This document shows positions 15,567 to 25,289 of a stretch of 64,000 bases of DNA, piece by piece (position 1 is the stretch's first letter; every line of letters begins with the position of its first letter). Under the pieces are notes generated by a model that saw only the letters and a program-made list of their open reading frames with translations, ran no database searches and had not been told where the DNA came from. A program made the position numbers and the translations under genes. Location: assembly GCF_003182255.1 (NCBI RefSeq), contig NZ_QGTQ01000021.1:41582-105581 (forward strand). The letters run 5' to 3'. This DNA is from Paenibacillus cellulosilyticus. GTDB lineage: Bacteria > Bacillota > Bacilli > Paenibacillales > Paenibacillaceae.

Positions 15567-15914
15567 CTAGTGGTGCGTGTTCGAATTGACCGCTTGCGCG
15601 CACTCATGAATGTGACGCTTATAGTCGAGCGCGAGCTGCTGGATGATGTCCGTACGCTCATCGACCGACTGACCCGCCTTCTCAACATCGATTAGTTCAA
15701 CATTGACCTCGCGGCTATCCACATATCCTACTTTAAAATCAAACGAATAATCCTGATGCCCCGCCGTATGAATGGTCACACGCAGCGCATTGGGGTCGCC
15801 TTCATCGGGCCATACCTCTGCTTGGTCTGCCTCATTAATCGTAGTTGGCAGCGTACTTGCCCAAGCGGATGCGAGCTGATCTTGATTGATTGGTAACTCA
15901 TCGTTATGTGCCAT
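15567..15914 (-). CDS. Conserved-looking hypothetical protein
   Basis: 115 residues from the ATG at 15914 with GGAGGTG 7 nt upstream. Alternating strand pattern (NALRVTIHTAGHQDYSFDFKVGYV, REVNVELIDVEK), a C-terminal helix and no cysteine cluster or membrane segment. It probably forms an alpha-beta cytoplasmic domain. It precedes the 66-residue gene by 17 bp and may be cotranscribed. No family recognised. Confidence 0.65.
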   Translation of the reverse strand: MAHNDELPINQDQLASAWASTLPTTINEADQAEVWPDEGDPNALRVTIHTAGHQDYSFDFKVGYVDSREVNVELIDVEKAGQSVDERTDIIQQLALDYKRHIHECAQAVNSNTHH

Positions 15915-15997
15915 GACTGTCCACCTCCACACCGTTTAAGATGCGAAGATGCAGTTCTTTTTATGCTTGTACCACAGTCCGTTTAACGATTTACACA

Positions 15998-16029
15998 CAA
16001 AAAAAAGAGCCGCGCAGGCTGCGCAGCTC
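15998..16029 (-). terminator. Terminator of tRNA-Ser
   Basis: A 10-bp GC-rich stem (16007-16016 with 16020-16029, loop GGC) followed on the minus strand by nine T, 29 bp after the tRNA-Ser CCA end. Confidence 0.9.
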
Positions 16030-16057
16030 CCAGATGTTATGCAAGGTAAAAGTAAAC

Positions 16058-16146
16058 TGGCGGAGAGGGTGGGACTCGAACCCACGTGAGCTTGCACTCT
16101 AACGGTTTTCAAGACCGCCCCGTTATGACCGCTTCGGTACCTCTCC
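16058..16146 (-). tRNA. tRNA-Ser(UGA)
   Basis: 89 nt with the long class II variable arm. The acceptor stem is GGAGAGG/CCTCTCC with G73 and an encoded CCA (plus strand 16058-16060). The anticodon loop CTTGAAA reads TGA. The T-arm has GTTCGAGTC. It follows serS on the same strand, as in B. subtilis. Confidence 0.95.
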
Positions 16147-16235
16147 ACATTTAAAGTTTAACATTAAGATTGTACCACAAGCCAATCCAAACAATCAACT
16201 TTCTTTTCGCTTTTGGCCAAAATATTTACAAATAA

Positions 16236-16275
16236 GAGCCGCCCCAGTAGGACGGCTCACTGGAGCTGTCCTACT
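16236..16275 (-). terminator. Overlapping alternative hairpins after serS
   Basis: A 13-bp stem (16246-16258 with 16263-16275, one mismatch) overlaps a second 6-bp stem (16236-16241 with 16253-16258). On the minus strand the second is followed by TTATTT. They cannot form together. Most likely it is the serS terminator; a switch is possible but unsupported. Confidence 0.55.
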
Positions 16276-16307
16276 ATCGATCTTTGGGACAGCCCTGCTA
16301 TAACAGC

Positions 16308-17588
16308 TTATTTCTTCGTAATTACCGATACGCCGCCCATATATGGACGCAGTACTTCCGGAATAACGATCGATCCGTCTGCCTGCTGATAGTTCTCCAG
16401 AATCGCAGCGAACGTACGACCAACTGCAAGACCCGAGCCGTTCAGCGTATGCACGAACTCTGGCTTGCTCTTCGGCTCACGACGGAAGCGGATCGCGGCG
16501 CGGCGCGCTTGGAAATCCTCTACGTTCGAGCAAGACGAGATTTCACGGTACGTATCTGCGCTTGGCAGCCACACTTCGAGATCATACGTCTTCGCAGCCG
16601 TAAAGCCCATATCGCCTGTGCACAGCGACAGTACGCGGTATGGCAAACGGAGCAGCTGCAGCACCTTCTCTGCGTTTGCCGTCATTTTCTCCAGCTCGTC
16701 GTACGACGACTCTGGATGAACGATCTTCAGCAGCTCAACCTTATTGAATTGGTGCTGGCGAATGAGACCACGCGTATCGCGGCCTGCTGCACCCGCCTCC
16801 GAACGGAAACAAGCGCTGTATGCGACGAAATATTTCGGAAGATCTTCATTATTCAAAATCTCTTCACGCGCAATGTTCGTCACCGGAACTTCAGCCGTTG
16901 GAATTAGGTAGTAGTCCGAACCCTCCAGCTTGAACAGATCCTCTTCGAACTTCGGCAGCTGACCCGTACCGAACAAGCTGTCACGGTTAACGATGTAAGG
17001 CGGCAGCACTTCCTCATAGCCGTGCTGGTCGCTGTGAAGATCCATCATGAAGCTGATAAGCGCACGCTCCAGACGTGCACCTAGCCCGCGGTAGAACACG
17101 AAACGTGAGCCCGTTACTTTGCCTGCGCGCTCGAAGTCGAGAATGCCGAGGTCTTGTGCCAGCTCCCAGTGCGCTTTAGGCTCGAAGCCAAGCTCAGTAG
17201 GTGTGCCAATGCGACGAATCTCAACATTGTCCTCTTCCGATGCGCCAACCGGCACTGACTCATGCGGCAGATTCGGGATCGCCATCATCAGCTCATCGAT
17301 TTGCGCTTCCAAGCCGCGAATCTCATCGTCGATTTCTTTGATGCGGTCGCCAACTTCGCGCATCTCAATGATGAGTGCTTCTGCGTCGCCGCCCGACTTC
17401 TTCAGCTTCGCAACTTCTTGCGATACGACGTTACGGCGGTTCTTCAGATTGTCCGTCTCAACCAGAATCTCGCGGCGGCGAGTATCCAGCGCCGGGAACG
17501 CTGCTACGAGCTCCTCCGACTTACCGCGGTTTGCAAGTGCTTGTACTACTTTATCGTAATCATTTCTGAGCCATTTCACGTCTAGCAC
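16308..17588 (-). CDS. serS: Seryl-tRNA synthetase
   Basis: 426 residues starting at the GTG at 17588, chosen because AGAGGAG lies 8 nt upstream; a TTG 18 nt earlier overlaps that site. Residues 1-105 form the long antiparallel coiled-coil arm that grips the tRNA-Ser variable arm. The class II catalytic core follows: motif 2 is near [21 protein letters not shown], and motif 3 is near [19 protein letters not shown]. Length matches the B. subtilis enzyme. It charges tRNA-Ser, encoded just downstream. The gap to pdxT is 66 bp, so there is no room for a T-box leader here. Confidence 0.97.
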   Translation of the reverse strand: MLDVKWLRNDYDKVVQALANRGKSEELVAAFPALDTRRREILVETDNLKNRRNVVSQEVAKLKKSGGDAEALIIEMREVGDRIKEIDDEIRGLEAQIDELMMAIPNLPHESVPVGASEEDNVEIRRIGTPTELGFEPKAHWELAQDLGILDFERAGKVTGSRFVFYRGLGARLERALISFMMDLHSDQHGYEEVLPPYIVNRDSLFGTGQLPKFEEDLFKLEGSDYYLIPTAEVPVTNIAREEILNNEDLPKYFVAYSACFRSEAGAAGRDTRGLIRQHQFNKVELLKIVHPESSYDELEKMTANAEKVLQLLRLPYRVLSLCTGDMGFTAAKTYDLEVWLPSADTYREISSCSNVEDFQARRAAIRFRREPKSKPEFVHTLNGSGLAVGRTFAAILENYQQADGSIVIPEVLRPYMGGVSVITKK

Positions 17589-17654
17589 GAATGATTCTCC
17601 TCTCAATAATGGGTCGGCGGTCCATCATGCCCGCATCGGCCTCGATTGCGTTCC

Positions 17655-18239
17655 TTAAGCGCGGCCTGCTGCCGCTTCACGTGCCATGTCTACGAAATAA
17701 GCATGCAGACGGTAATCGTCCGTCAGCTCTGGATGGAAAGAGCAAGCGAGCAAGTTGTTCTGCCGAGCTGCTACAATCTCATCCTTATACGTCGAGATGA
17801 CCTCAACGCCTTCGCCTACTTCTTTAATCAGCGGAGCACGGATAAATACCGCACGAATCGGCTCATCAATACCTGCTACATCGAGATCCGTCTCAAAGCT
17901 TTCACGCTGGCGGCCAAAAGCATTGCGCTGTACCGTCATATCCATCAACTCAAGATGTGCATCTTCTTGACCTTCAATACGTTCTGCAAGCACGATCAGT
18001 CCCGCACACGTACCGAACAGCGCCTTACCTTCTGCGGAGAACTTCCGAATCGCATCGATAAAATCATACTTCCGCATCAGCTTGCCAATCGTCGTGCTCT
18101 CCCCGCCAGGGATAACGAGACCATCGAGGCTGTCCAGCTCTTCCACTCGTTTAACGGCAACGGCTTCTGCACCGGATGCTTCCAGTCCACGAATATGTTC
18201 TGCTACGGCACCTTGCAGCGCCAATACGCCTATTTTCAT
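17655..18239 (-). CDS. pdxT: Pyridoxal 5'-phosphate synthase glutaminase subunit
   Basis: 194 residues, standard for the family. The class I glutamine amidotransferase triad is visible: Cys in LFGTCAGLIVLA, and His and Glu in CSFHPELT. VIPGGESTTIGKLM is the substrate-binding segment. It releases ammonia from glutamine and channels it to PdxS in the 24-subunit PLP synthase. It lies 141 bp after pdxS, with a perfect hairpin in between. Confidence 0.97.
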   Translation of the reverse strand: MKIGVLALQGAVAEHIRGLEASGAEAVAVKRVEELDSLDGLVIPGGESTTIGKLMRKYDFIDAIRKFSAEGKALFGTCAGLIVLAERIEGQEDAHLELMDMTVQRNAFGRQRESFETDLDVAGIDEPIRAVFIRAPLIKEVGEGVEVISTYKDEIVAARQNNLLACSFHPELTDDYRLHAYFVDMAREAAAGRA

Positions 18240-18330
18240 AACGAATACCTGCCTTTATGTTGACGCCTTCAAATCGATCAGCGTTCGAATATGTACTGCT
18301 ATCTGAACCTTAGTATGCCCTTCATTGCCG

Positions 18331-18355
18331 AAAAGCCCCTGTATAAGGGGCTTTT
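18331..18355 (-). terminator. Perfect hairpin between pdxS and pdxT
   Basis: AAAAGCCCCT pairs perfectly with AGGGGCTTTT around a 5-nt loop. Both strands end in four T, so it could act in either direction. It lies between two genes whose products form one complex. Confidence 0.6.
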
Positions 18356-18380
18356 CTCTTTTCTCTATGCTGTAGAGCTA

Positions 18381-19262
18381 TTAAACGCTGCGGTCTTGCA
18401 TGCGGTCGAAACCGGACAGCGTTTTGATATCGATACCTTTCATCGGCGTACCGAGGTTCTTCGATACTTCCGTGATCAGCTTGTAGTCTGTGTAGTGCGT
18501 CGTTGCTTCAACGATTGCACGAGCGAATTTCTCTGGGTTGTCCGATTTGAAAATACCGGAGCCTACGAATACGCCGTCAGCGCCGAGGTGCATCATGAGT
18601 GCTGCGTCAGCTGGCGTTGCTACGCCGCCTGCTGCGAAGTTAACGACTGGCAGTTTGCCTGCTTCAGCGACTTGCACGAGCAGCTCATAAGGAACGCCCA
18701 GAACTTTCGCTTCGTTGAACAGCTCGTCCTTCGACAGGCTGGATACACGACGGATTTGACCGTGGATCAGGCGAAGGTGACGAACAGCCTCAACAACGTT
18801 ACCTGTTCCTGGCTCGCCCTTCGTACGGATCATCGATGCGCCTTCTTGGATACGGCGAAGTGCTTCGCCCAGGTCTTTCGCGCCGCATACGAATGGAACC
18901 GTGAATTCGTTCTTGTTGATGTGGAATACTTCATCAGCTGGCGTCAGTACTTCGCTCTCGTCGATGTAGTCAACACCCATCGATTCCAGCACTTTTGCTT
19001 CTACATAGTGGCCGATACGAGCTTTAGCCATGACCGGAATGGAAACAACCTTCGTTACCTCTTCAACAATCGTAGGGTCAGCCATACGAGCTACGCCGCC
19101 TGCTGCACGAATATCGGACGGTACGCGCTCAAGCGCCATTACTGCTACTGCGCCTGCCGCTTCCGCGATTTTTGCTTGCTCAGCATTCATGACGTCCATG
19201 ATGACGCCGCCTTTTTGCATTTCAGCCATACCGCGTTTAACGCGCGAAGTTCCTGTTTCCAT
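18381..19262 (-). CDS. pdxS: Pyridoxal 5'-phosphate synthase subunit PdxS
   Basis: 293 residues, a full-length (beta/alpha)8 barrel. Catalytic lysines are in [15 protein letters not shown] and [12 protein letters not shown]. The phosphate-binding loop is [18 protein letters not shown] and [23 protein letters not shown]. It condenses ribose 5-phosphate, glyceraldehyde 3-phosphate and ammonia to PLP (deoxyxylulose-independent route). AGGAG precedes the ATG. It lies downstream of dacA in the conserved guaB-dacA-pdxST-serS order. Confidence 0.97.
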   Translation of the reverse strand: METGTSRVKRGMAEMQKGGVIMDVMNAEQAKIAEAAGAVAVMALERVPSDIRAAGGVARMADPTIVEEVTKVVSIPVMAKARIGHYVEAKVLESMGVDYIDESEVLTPADEVFHINKNEFTVPFVCGAKDLGEALRRIQEGASMIRTKGEPGTGNVVEAVRHLRLIHGQIRRVSSLSKDELFNEAKVLGVPYELLVQVAEAGKLPVVNFAAGGVATPADAALMMHLGADGVFVGSGIFKSDNPEKFARAIVEATTHYTDYKLITEVSKNLGTPMKGIDIKTLSGFDRMQDRSV

Positions 19263-19333
19263 CTCCTGAAACCCTCCTATTTATATGCGGATACAATGAT
19301 AGCTCCGAATGTAACTCTAACCATTAATTTTAC

Positions 19334-19381
19334 ATGAAGCGCAGCGAATCGGCAACCTTACAGCTGCGATTGCTGCGCTTC
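19334..19381 (-). terminator. Strong hairpin after dacA
   Basis: GAAGCGCAGC pairs perfectly with GCTGCGCTTC, extended by AATC/GATT with a small bulge, across a loop of about 17 nt. It lies 20 bp after the dacA stop codon. No long T-run follows. Confidence 0.6.
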
Positions 19382-19401
19382 CACAAGCTATATATTTCGT
19401 A

Positions 19402-20685
19402 TTAGCCGAACAAATTCGCAATTCCGCTGAACAGACTCGAGAAGAAGCTGCCGATATTACGGAATAACATCGTAAACCAGCCTGCTTTTTTGACGTCTTC
19501 TGCTGCGATTAGATCAACTGTCTGCGTCAACGATTGGTTCGTATCCGGGTTTTTATACTCGTACGTTACCGTACCAAGCTTCTGACCCTGCTTAATTGGT
19601 GCTTTTAGCTCACTGTCCGGCAGCAGCTCGGTTTTTACAACGTCTGCCTTCGCCTCTACACCCTTCTTCACGAGGAAGCTCACATCATTTGCTGTAATAA
19701 CACCAACCGATTTCGATTTGCCCTTCGTTATTTTAACCGTTGGAACAGATTCTACGACAGTTTTCGGTGCAACAATCGTTTTCTTCTCGAAGTTTGCATA
19801 ACCATAATCGTACATTTTCGCTGTCTCATGGAAGCGAGAGCCCTTCGACTTCGTGTTCATAACAACACTTACGTAACGGAGACCGTTAACTTCAACGGTA
19901 CCGGTAAAGCAGTAACCCGCAGCAGAGAGGTACCCTGTTTTCATACCGTCAACGCCTGGATAAGCATACGATTTCAGTTCCGTTACGTCTTTATTCGATT
20001 CAAGCATATAATTGTAGTTAATAAGTTCGCCTTTGTCCCGCTCACGGAACTTGTATCTTTGAATACTTGAGTACTCCAGGAACTCTGGATGTTCAGTTAC
20101 GATTGTTGCAGCCAGCTTCGCTTGGTCGCGAGCCGAGATGACCGTTGTATCCTCAAGACCGGCTGGTCCCGTGTAGTGTGCGGACGTTAGTCCGAGACGC
20201 TGGGCCGTTTCGTTCATTTTATCGACAAAGCCTTGTACAGAACCGCCTACTTGAACCGCCAGTGCGATCGTTGCATCGCTGGCCGATCCAACAGCCATTG
20301 CAATATAAAGCTCTTTAACCGTATGTTTCTCGCCTACCGCCAAATATACTTGGGAGCCGTCGGGTGGAACGGTTGCTGCTTCTTCCGAAGTGGATACGAC
20401 TGTATCCCAAGTGAGGCGGCCCGCTTTAATTTCTTCGAGCACAATATATTCCGTCATCATCTTTGTCATACTCGCCGGAGGCATTGGTTCATCCGCATTC
20501 ACTTCATACAATACTTGACCAGTCGTTGGTTCAATAAGAATAGCTGCCTTCGCATCAATACCAAGCGGATTACCCGCGCCTTCAGCAAACGCTGCTGTGG
20601 AGCCCAACGCCAACATAACCATCCATACTGCCAACACTGCCGCCGTGATTGAGCGCAGGCGCCCCAGCTTGAAACTTACCTTCAA
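19402..20685 (-). CDS. dacA: D-alanyl-D-alanine carboxypeptidase (PBP5-type)
   Basis: 427 residues with the TTG at 20685 as start, because GGGGAG lies 6 nt upstream; the ATG at 20706 has no ribosome site. A signal peptide ends near AAFAEG. Active-site motifs are SMTK (SxxK) and DGMKTG (KTG). The middle motif reads SAS in VGSASDATIAL rather than the usual SxN. The C-terminal PBP5 domain is followed by an amphipathic membrane anchor (WFTMLFRNIGSFFSSLFSGI). It trims the terminal D-Ala from peptidoglycan stem peptides at the outer membrane face. Confidence 0.95.
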   Translation of the reverse strand: MKVSFKLGRLRSITAAVLAVWMVMLALGSTAAFAEGAGNPLGIDAKAAILIEPTTGQVLYEVNADEPMPPASMTKMMTEYIVLEEIKAGRLTWDTVVSTSEEAATVPPDGSQVYLAVGEKHTVKELYIAMAVGSASDATIALAVQVGGSVQGFVDKMNETAQRLGLTSAHYTGPAGLEDTTVISARDQAKLAATIVTEHPEFLEYSSIQRYKFRERDKGELINYNYMLESNKDVTELKSYAYPGVDGMKTGYLSAAGYCFTGTVEVNGLRYVSVVMNTKSKGSRFHETAKMYDYGYANFEKKTIVAPKTVVESVPTVKITKGKSKSVGVITANDVSFLVKKGVEAKADVVKTELLPDSELKAPIKQGQKLGTVTYEYKNPDTNQSLTQTVDLIAAEDVKKAGWFTMLFRNIGSFFSSLFSGIANLFG

Positions 20686-20751
20686 GTTATTCTCCCCATT
20701 TCCCATAAGCTTTCGTCCGCTTTATTGTAACATAGTAAACCAATAATGAAA

Positions 20752-20801
20752 AAGCCAGACGAGAGAGTTTGCGAAATCCCGCAAATCCCCTTATCTGGCT
20801 T
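20752..20801 (-). terminator. Two-level terminator after guaB
   Basis: AAGCCAGA (20752-20759) pairs with TCTGGCTT (20794-20801), enclosing an inner TTTGCG/CGCAAA hairpin. On the minus strand a T-run follows. It separates guaB from dacA. Confidence 0.75.
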
Positions 20802-20841
20802 GTTATATCATGAATCAACCGAGCGCTTTTTCCTACTAAAC

Positions 20842-22320
<1,479 letters not shown>

Positions 22321-22348
22321 TCATCCTTTATTTAGCTTGCTCTGACGG

Positions 22349-22364
22349 ATATTATTGCAATATT
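22349..22364. repeat. Prophage attachment core, left copy (attL)
   Basis: ATATTATTGCAATATT is repeated exactly at 61971-61986. The two copies enclose the phage genes. The core is a pair of ATATT/AATATT half sites around ATTGC, the arrangement expected for a tyrosine-recombinase crossover site. It lies 50 bp upstream of the guaB start. Confidence 0.8.
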
Positions 22365-22370
22365 TTTTGA

Positions 22371-22379
22371 AGTATATCA
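22371..22379 (-). promoter_or_regulatory. Candidate extended -10 promoter reading into guaB from the prophage end
   Basis: On the minus strand TGATATACT has the TGN-TATACT form of an extended -10 element, seven bases inside the prophage. The -35 region at 17 bp spacing (TTACAT) is poor. Initiation would give a leader of about 65 nt ahead of guaB. Confidence 0.4.
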
Positions 22380-22492
22380 CAGTGCATCAGAGAATGTAAA
22401 TGAAATCAATTTTCTGAAAAAACCTTATTCTGGCGCGATTTACATCGTTGCACAGCGTATCACAGAAGATCATACTAATACTCTATTTTGCA

Positions 22493-22729
22493 TCACTTCA
22501 TTGGGGAACATGTGGGTAAAGTGAAATCAATTTCGTTAATACTACAGTTGTAAAGGGTAGCCAACTTTATCGCTTCACTAACAAGTGTTTTGTTAGGTTG
22601 CTTCTCATAGCGCCTAATTCTTGTTTGCTTAATCCCTGTACGATTAGATGCTTCCGTTATAGTGTAGCCGCTCAATACCCGAGCAACCCTTAAAGTTATG
22701 TATGTTTTTCTTGCCAGTTCATTCTTCAT
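22493..22729 (-). CDS. XRE-type helix-turn-helix regulator
   Basis: 78 residues from the ATG at 22729, with AGGAGG 9 nt upstream; a much longer frame to 23005 runs through the divergent gene. One HTH domain: YTITEASNRTGIKQTRIRRYEKQPNKTLVSEAIKLATLYNCSINEI. It diverges from another small HTH gene at 22800 with a 70-bp promoter region between them. Its 3' end contains one of the 15-bp prophage-end repeats. It may tune integration, lysis or the adjacent host promoter; function unknown. Confidence 0.7.
   Translation of the reverse strand: MKNELARKTYITLRVARVLSGYTITEASNRTGIKQTRIRRYEKQPNKTLVSEAIKLATLYNCSINEIDFTLPTCSPMK
22502..22516. repeat. 15-bp direct repeat near left prophage end (possible integrase arm site)
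   Basis: TGGGGAACATGTGGG occurs here and at 61917-61931 in the same orientation. Both copies lie just inside the att cores (137 and 39 bp away), as expected for arm-type binding sites in attP. Confidence 0.6.
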
Positions 22730-22799
22730 TTGACGATACCTCCTGCACCTGATGTAAAATTGATTTAATGCACATATATAAAGGAAGGAGAAAATCTGA

Positions 22800-23024
22800 G
22801 TGCTGTCCCTGGAATGGGGGGATAGCCGGTTACCGGAACTACTTCGCAACAGTAAAATGACCCAGGCTGAGCTGGCACGAAGAATCGGTGTGAACCGACA
22901 GTTCATATACAAAGTGAAAGTTAAGGAACGATTCTTCTCCCTAGAACAAGCAATACTTGTTGCACATGTTCTTAACTGCTCAGCCCACGACCTATATGAA
23001 TACAAAATTCATAGTAACCGGTGA
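22800..23024 (+). CDS. XRE/Cro-like helix-turn-helix regulator
   Basis: 74 residues from a GTG at 22800 with GGAAGGAG 9 nt upstream. HTH region: MTQAELARRIGVNRQFIYKVKVKERFFSLEQAILVAHVLNCSAHDLYEYK. It is the divergent partner of the gene at 22729, and no other phage gene reads rightward near this end. It may act on the intergenic region and on the nearby guaB-proximal junction. Confidence 0.75.
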   Translation: MLSLEWGDSRLPELLRNSKMTQAELARRIGVNRQFIYKVKVKERFFSLEQAILVAHVLNCSAHDLYEYKIHSNR

Positions 23025-23480
23025 GAGTAGCATCGCTGCTCCCCTCCGGCCAAAAGGGAACACTACTGGGTTACAACACTCATCGTCATAGTAACAAATT
23101 GGCATCTAATTAGTTGTCGTATTGTGTCGAAATATGCTCATGTAATTTTACCCAACTCACCCCCCTGTTTGCCCAAACATAAAAAGGCCGTCATAGTCCG
23201 AAGGAATACACCGATAGGTAGAAAACACAGTAAAAAGATGTACGATCGCTTCGTACAGACCTGTGCTTTTAAACTCCACCTACTGAAATGTAACAATTCC
23301 TCCGGATTATAACGGCCCGTCGCTCGGAACCTGATATAATCACCTAATTGTAATTAAATACCACTTATAACTCCCATAGTCGCCTGACAGAGAGTAACAT
23401 ATAAATTAACACAAACTTGTGGTGAGAGCCAGAGATGCTTTCCCATAGCTCTCGACAACATCCTACCAAATTCAACCATG
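23025..23480. other. Gap with a long-stem inverted repeat, no convincing gene
   Basis: Apart from the inverted repeat at 23186-23317, I see no frame with a ribosome site here. A 62-codon rightward frame (23124-23312) has no ribosome site and poor composition. Confidence 0.5.
23181..23317 (-). ncRNA. Candidate structured RNA closed by a 22-bp stem
   Basis: 23186-23207 and 23296-23317 are complementary over 22 bp. Read as minus-strand RNA, 19 pairs are Watson-Crick, two are G-U and one is a mismatch; the plus-strand version is worse. The 88-nt loop contains a GTACGA/TCGTAC hairpin. On the minus strand the stem is followed by five T. It lies downstream of the small leftward genes ending at 23481. 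It could be a terminator-like structure, a small RNA or a fossil inverted repeat. Confidence 0.4.
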
Positions 23481-23717
23481 CTAGTCAACCCATCTACGAG
23501 ACATTTGCGCCGGTTGCTCCCACCCTCGGACAACCCTCACCATACTACACTGCTGCTCTACATATAATAGCTCACTAAGCTGCTGCAGCGACTGTTCGAC
23601 CTGTAACCTGGTCCGTCCGGACAGATGCTGCAGCCGATCCATGTCTAGCTGCGCCCATTGCTGCCTATTCAAATTGAATAAGATCCGCAGCACCTTACGC
23701 GTCGTATCATCCAGCAC
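23481..23717 (-). CDS. Small winged-helix-like protein
   Basis: 78 residues from a GTG at 23717 overlapping the end of the upstream gene; GTGGAG lies 10 nt upstream. The sequence (TRKVLRILFNLNRQQWAQLDMDRLQHLSGRTRLQVEQSLQQLSELLYVEQQ) is consistent with a helical winged-helix fold. It forms a two-gene unit with the WYL-like protein, beyond the late-operon terminator. No named family. Confidence 0.6.
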   Translation of the reverse strand: MLDDTTRKVLRILFNLNRQQWAQLDMDRLQHLSGRTRLQVEQSLQQLSELLYVEQQCSMVRVVRGWEQPAQMSRRWVD

Positions 23718-23898
23718 GCCGAATTAGCTCCACATCAACTATGCTATCTATATTGAAAACTCTAGGTGCCTTGGCGGTCATGCAGTACGCCTTAAGGCGG
23801 TTGCCCTGTACCGACAGCACGCGGACTTCCCTAATACTGACCTGACGCTTCCGATCGATGTAAATAAGCTGCACAAGCTTTCCAATGTAATTCTGCAT
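23707..23898 (-). CDS. Small WYL-like domain protein
   Basis: 63 residues from the ATG at 23898 with GAGGTG upstream. The sequence MQNYIGKLVQLIYIDRKRQ and KAYCMTAKAPRVFNIDSIVDVELI resembles the WYL fold, where YC...R.FRIDRI is a common pattern. Such mini-WYL proteins recur in Paenibacillus genomes, as far as I recall. It is cotranscribed with the winged-helix-like gene, so the two may be halves of one regulator. Confidence 0.6.
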   Translation of the reverse strand: MQNYIGKLVQLIYIDRKRQVSIREVRVLSVQGNRLKAYCMTAKAPRVFNIDSIVDVELIRRAG

Positions 23899-23961
23899 TG
23901 TAATCACCTCGCTAAGATGTATGAACCCATCTTACCAGAACATTTGTTCCTATTTCAAGAC

Positions 23962-24000
23962 AAAAAAACCCCCGCTAGCCTTGGCTAACGAGAGGCTTTT
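23962..24000 (-). terminator. Terminator of the phage late operon
   Basis: Stem CGCTAGCC/GGCTAACG with a TT loop; on the minus strand GGGGGTTTTTTT follows. It lies 42 bp after the endolysin stop codon. On the plus strand CTTTT follows the stem, so it may also act weakly in that direction. Confidence 0.8.
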
Positions 24001-24041
24001 CTGATAATCACAAGCGTTTGGTATTATTACCAATCCGGTGT

Positions 24042-24647
24042 TTAGCGCATCGATACAACGAATGTCAACCAGGACAACTCCGACACAGTAAGCGTCCGCT
24101 GCTTAACCTTTTCCAACCACGCCTCATCCGTGATCGTCTTATTGCTCAGCAGCTTGCTTACGTTAGACTCCAGTACACCCCATTGGTAATTACTCAGTTG
24201 CATTTCTTCTTCCTCCTTCGTATCTGGTGTATTAAACAAATCCAGCTCAGCCTGCCGCCGCCGCGTCAACCCCGCCAGCACTGTTCCACTGGACTTGTTG
24301 TACTCGGGCAGGCTTGTGGCGATCTGCTTGGTGGTGCGTCCAAGGCACAACTTCCGAAGGTTGCCCGCGCCGCAGTTGTAGCAGAAGCTCACCAGCGCGT
24401 CGAACTGGTTCTGGTTGAGCTGCAAGTTAAGGTCGTTCACAGGATTCTCGTAGCGCACGATGTCGGACAGGAACATCGCGTCGGCCTGCGCCTGTGTGAT
24501 TGTCATGCCTGCCTTGACGTCAGAGCCGTAATGGCCCCAGCCTATGGTGTAATAGGTTTCGGTAGCCACAGGCTTGTACGCCGTAAGCTGACAACCTTCG
24601 AATGATTTGATTAGGCTAATGCCCGTCTGGGATAATTTTCGGCTCAT
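24042..24647 (-). CDS. Endolysin, GH24 phage lysozyme
   Basis: 201 residues. Lysozyme core with catalytic Glu17 in LIKSFEGCQLTAY and Thr34 in YYTIGWGHYG; the Asp found between them in T4 lysozyme is not seen. The GH24 domain ends near residue 145. A 55-residue C-terminal part (QLSNYQWGVLESNVSKLLSNKTITDEAWLEKVKQRTLTVSELSWL) is helical and of unknown role. It overlaps the holin gene by ATGA. It cleaves peptidoglycan at the end of the lytic cycle. Confidence 0.88.
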   Translation of the reverse strand: MSRKLSQTGISLIKSFEGCQLTAYKPVATETYYTIGWGHYGSDVKAGMTITQAQADAMFLSDIVRYENPVNDLNLQLNQNQFDALVSFCYNCGAGNLRKLCLGRTTKQIATSLPEYNKSSGTVLAGLTRRRQAELDLFNTPDTKEEEEMQLSNYQWGVLESNVSKLLSNKTITDEAWLEKVKQRTLTVSELSWLTFVVSMR

Positions 24648-25102
24648 TTGCTAACACCGTCCTGACTATCGTTCAATTGCTGCAGCTTGTCACGGATCGC
24701 AGCCGGCCATGGAACGCCAAGGATCGCTGAGTTTTCAATTACGGATAAACCCTCCCGCGCAGCGTAGAAGAAGACAGCAGCGGTCCGGAACACTGGTGCG
24801 CCTGGCTGAATCCATTCATCCATAAGTGAAGCCAAACCCACAACAAAAAGGACGACTGCTTTGCGCACGCCGCCCCAGAACATTACATCGCTATTCAGCG
24901 TTTTGGTTTTAATGGCGCCAAGGACACCTGTAACATAATCAATAACCATGAGCACTAGCAGCAGCTTCAGCGATTTATCCCATCCTCCTAACCAATCGGT
25001 CGCCATCACCCCCGCTGCGGCTACAATGCCACCCAATGCTGTCTCTTTACCCGTTGTACCGATCGCCGCCGTATAGGCAGTCGCTATGGACTCTTTAATC
25101 AT
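24644..25102 (-). CDS. Phage holin
   Basis: 152 residues from the ATG at 25102; GTG at 25108 is an alternative, both after GGGGAGGGG. Hydrophobic segments near residues 22-37, 50-70 (LKLLLVLMVIDYVTGVLGAI) and 85-100 (AVVLFVVGLASLMDEW) match the phage_holin_4 (toxin-secretion/lysis holin) family. It forms membrane lesions that let the endolysin out. A terminator hairpin lies just upstream, so lysis genes may be partly insulated from tail genes. Confidence 0.85.
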   Translation of the reverse strand: MIKESIATAYTAAIGTTGKETALGGIVAAAGVMATDWLGGWDKSLKLLLVLMVIDYVTGVLGAIKTKTLNSDVMFWGGVRKAVVLFVVGLASLMDEWIQPGAPVFRTAAVFFYAAREGLSVIENSAILGVPWPAAIRDKLQQLNDSQDGVSK

Positions 25103-25123
25103 TGGCACCAATCCCCTCCCCCA

Positions 25124-25154
25124 ACATAAAGAGGCCGAGCAGTTGCCCGACCTC
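25124..25154 (-). terminator. Hairpin just upstream of the holin ribosome site
   Basis: A 10-bp stem (25131-25140 with 25145-25154, two G-U pairs on the minus strand, loop AACT) followed by TTTATG, about 20 nt before the holin Shine-Dalgarno sequence. Confidence 0.6.
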
Positions 25155-25289
25155 AATCGAAAATTCCCAGTTGTGGTGATTAATTTTAATAATGAGGTTC
25201 ATTGATAATGTCCCCCCATAAACCTATCTCGAATTAATGTTGTGCTGTCTCGTGACGTCAGATGCGTCGGAAGGACGCCGATCGATTCT

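Noticed and set aside
17589..17654. T-box leader for serS
   Set aside because: Only 66 bp separate pdxT and serS, too short for a T-box, and no T-box sequence is seen.
18291..19337. A 348-codon plus-strand frame over pdxS
   Set aside because: Antisense shadow of a full-length pdxS, with no ribosome site.
22502..22516. The 15-bp repeat as the att core
   Set aside because: The 16-bp AT-rich repeats lie outside these copies, have half-site symmetry and explain the split guaB promoter; the 15-bp repeats fit arm sites better.
23124..23312. A 62-codon plus-strand frame as a gene
   Set aside because: No ribosome site, Cys/Lys/Pro-rich random composition, and it crosses the inverted repeat.
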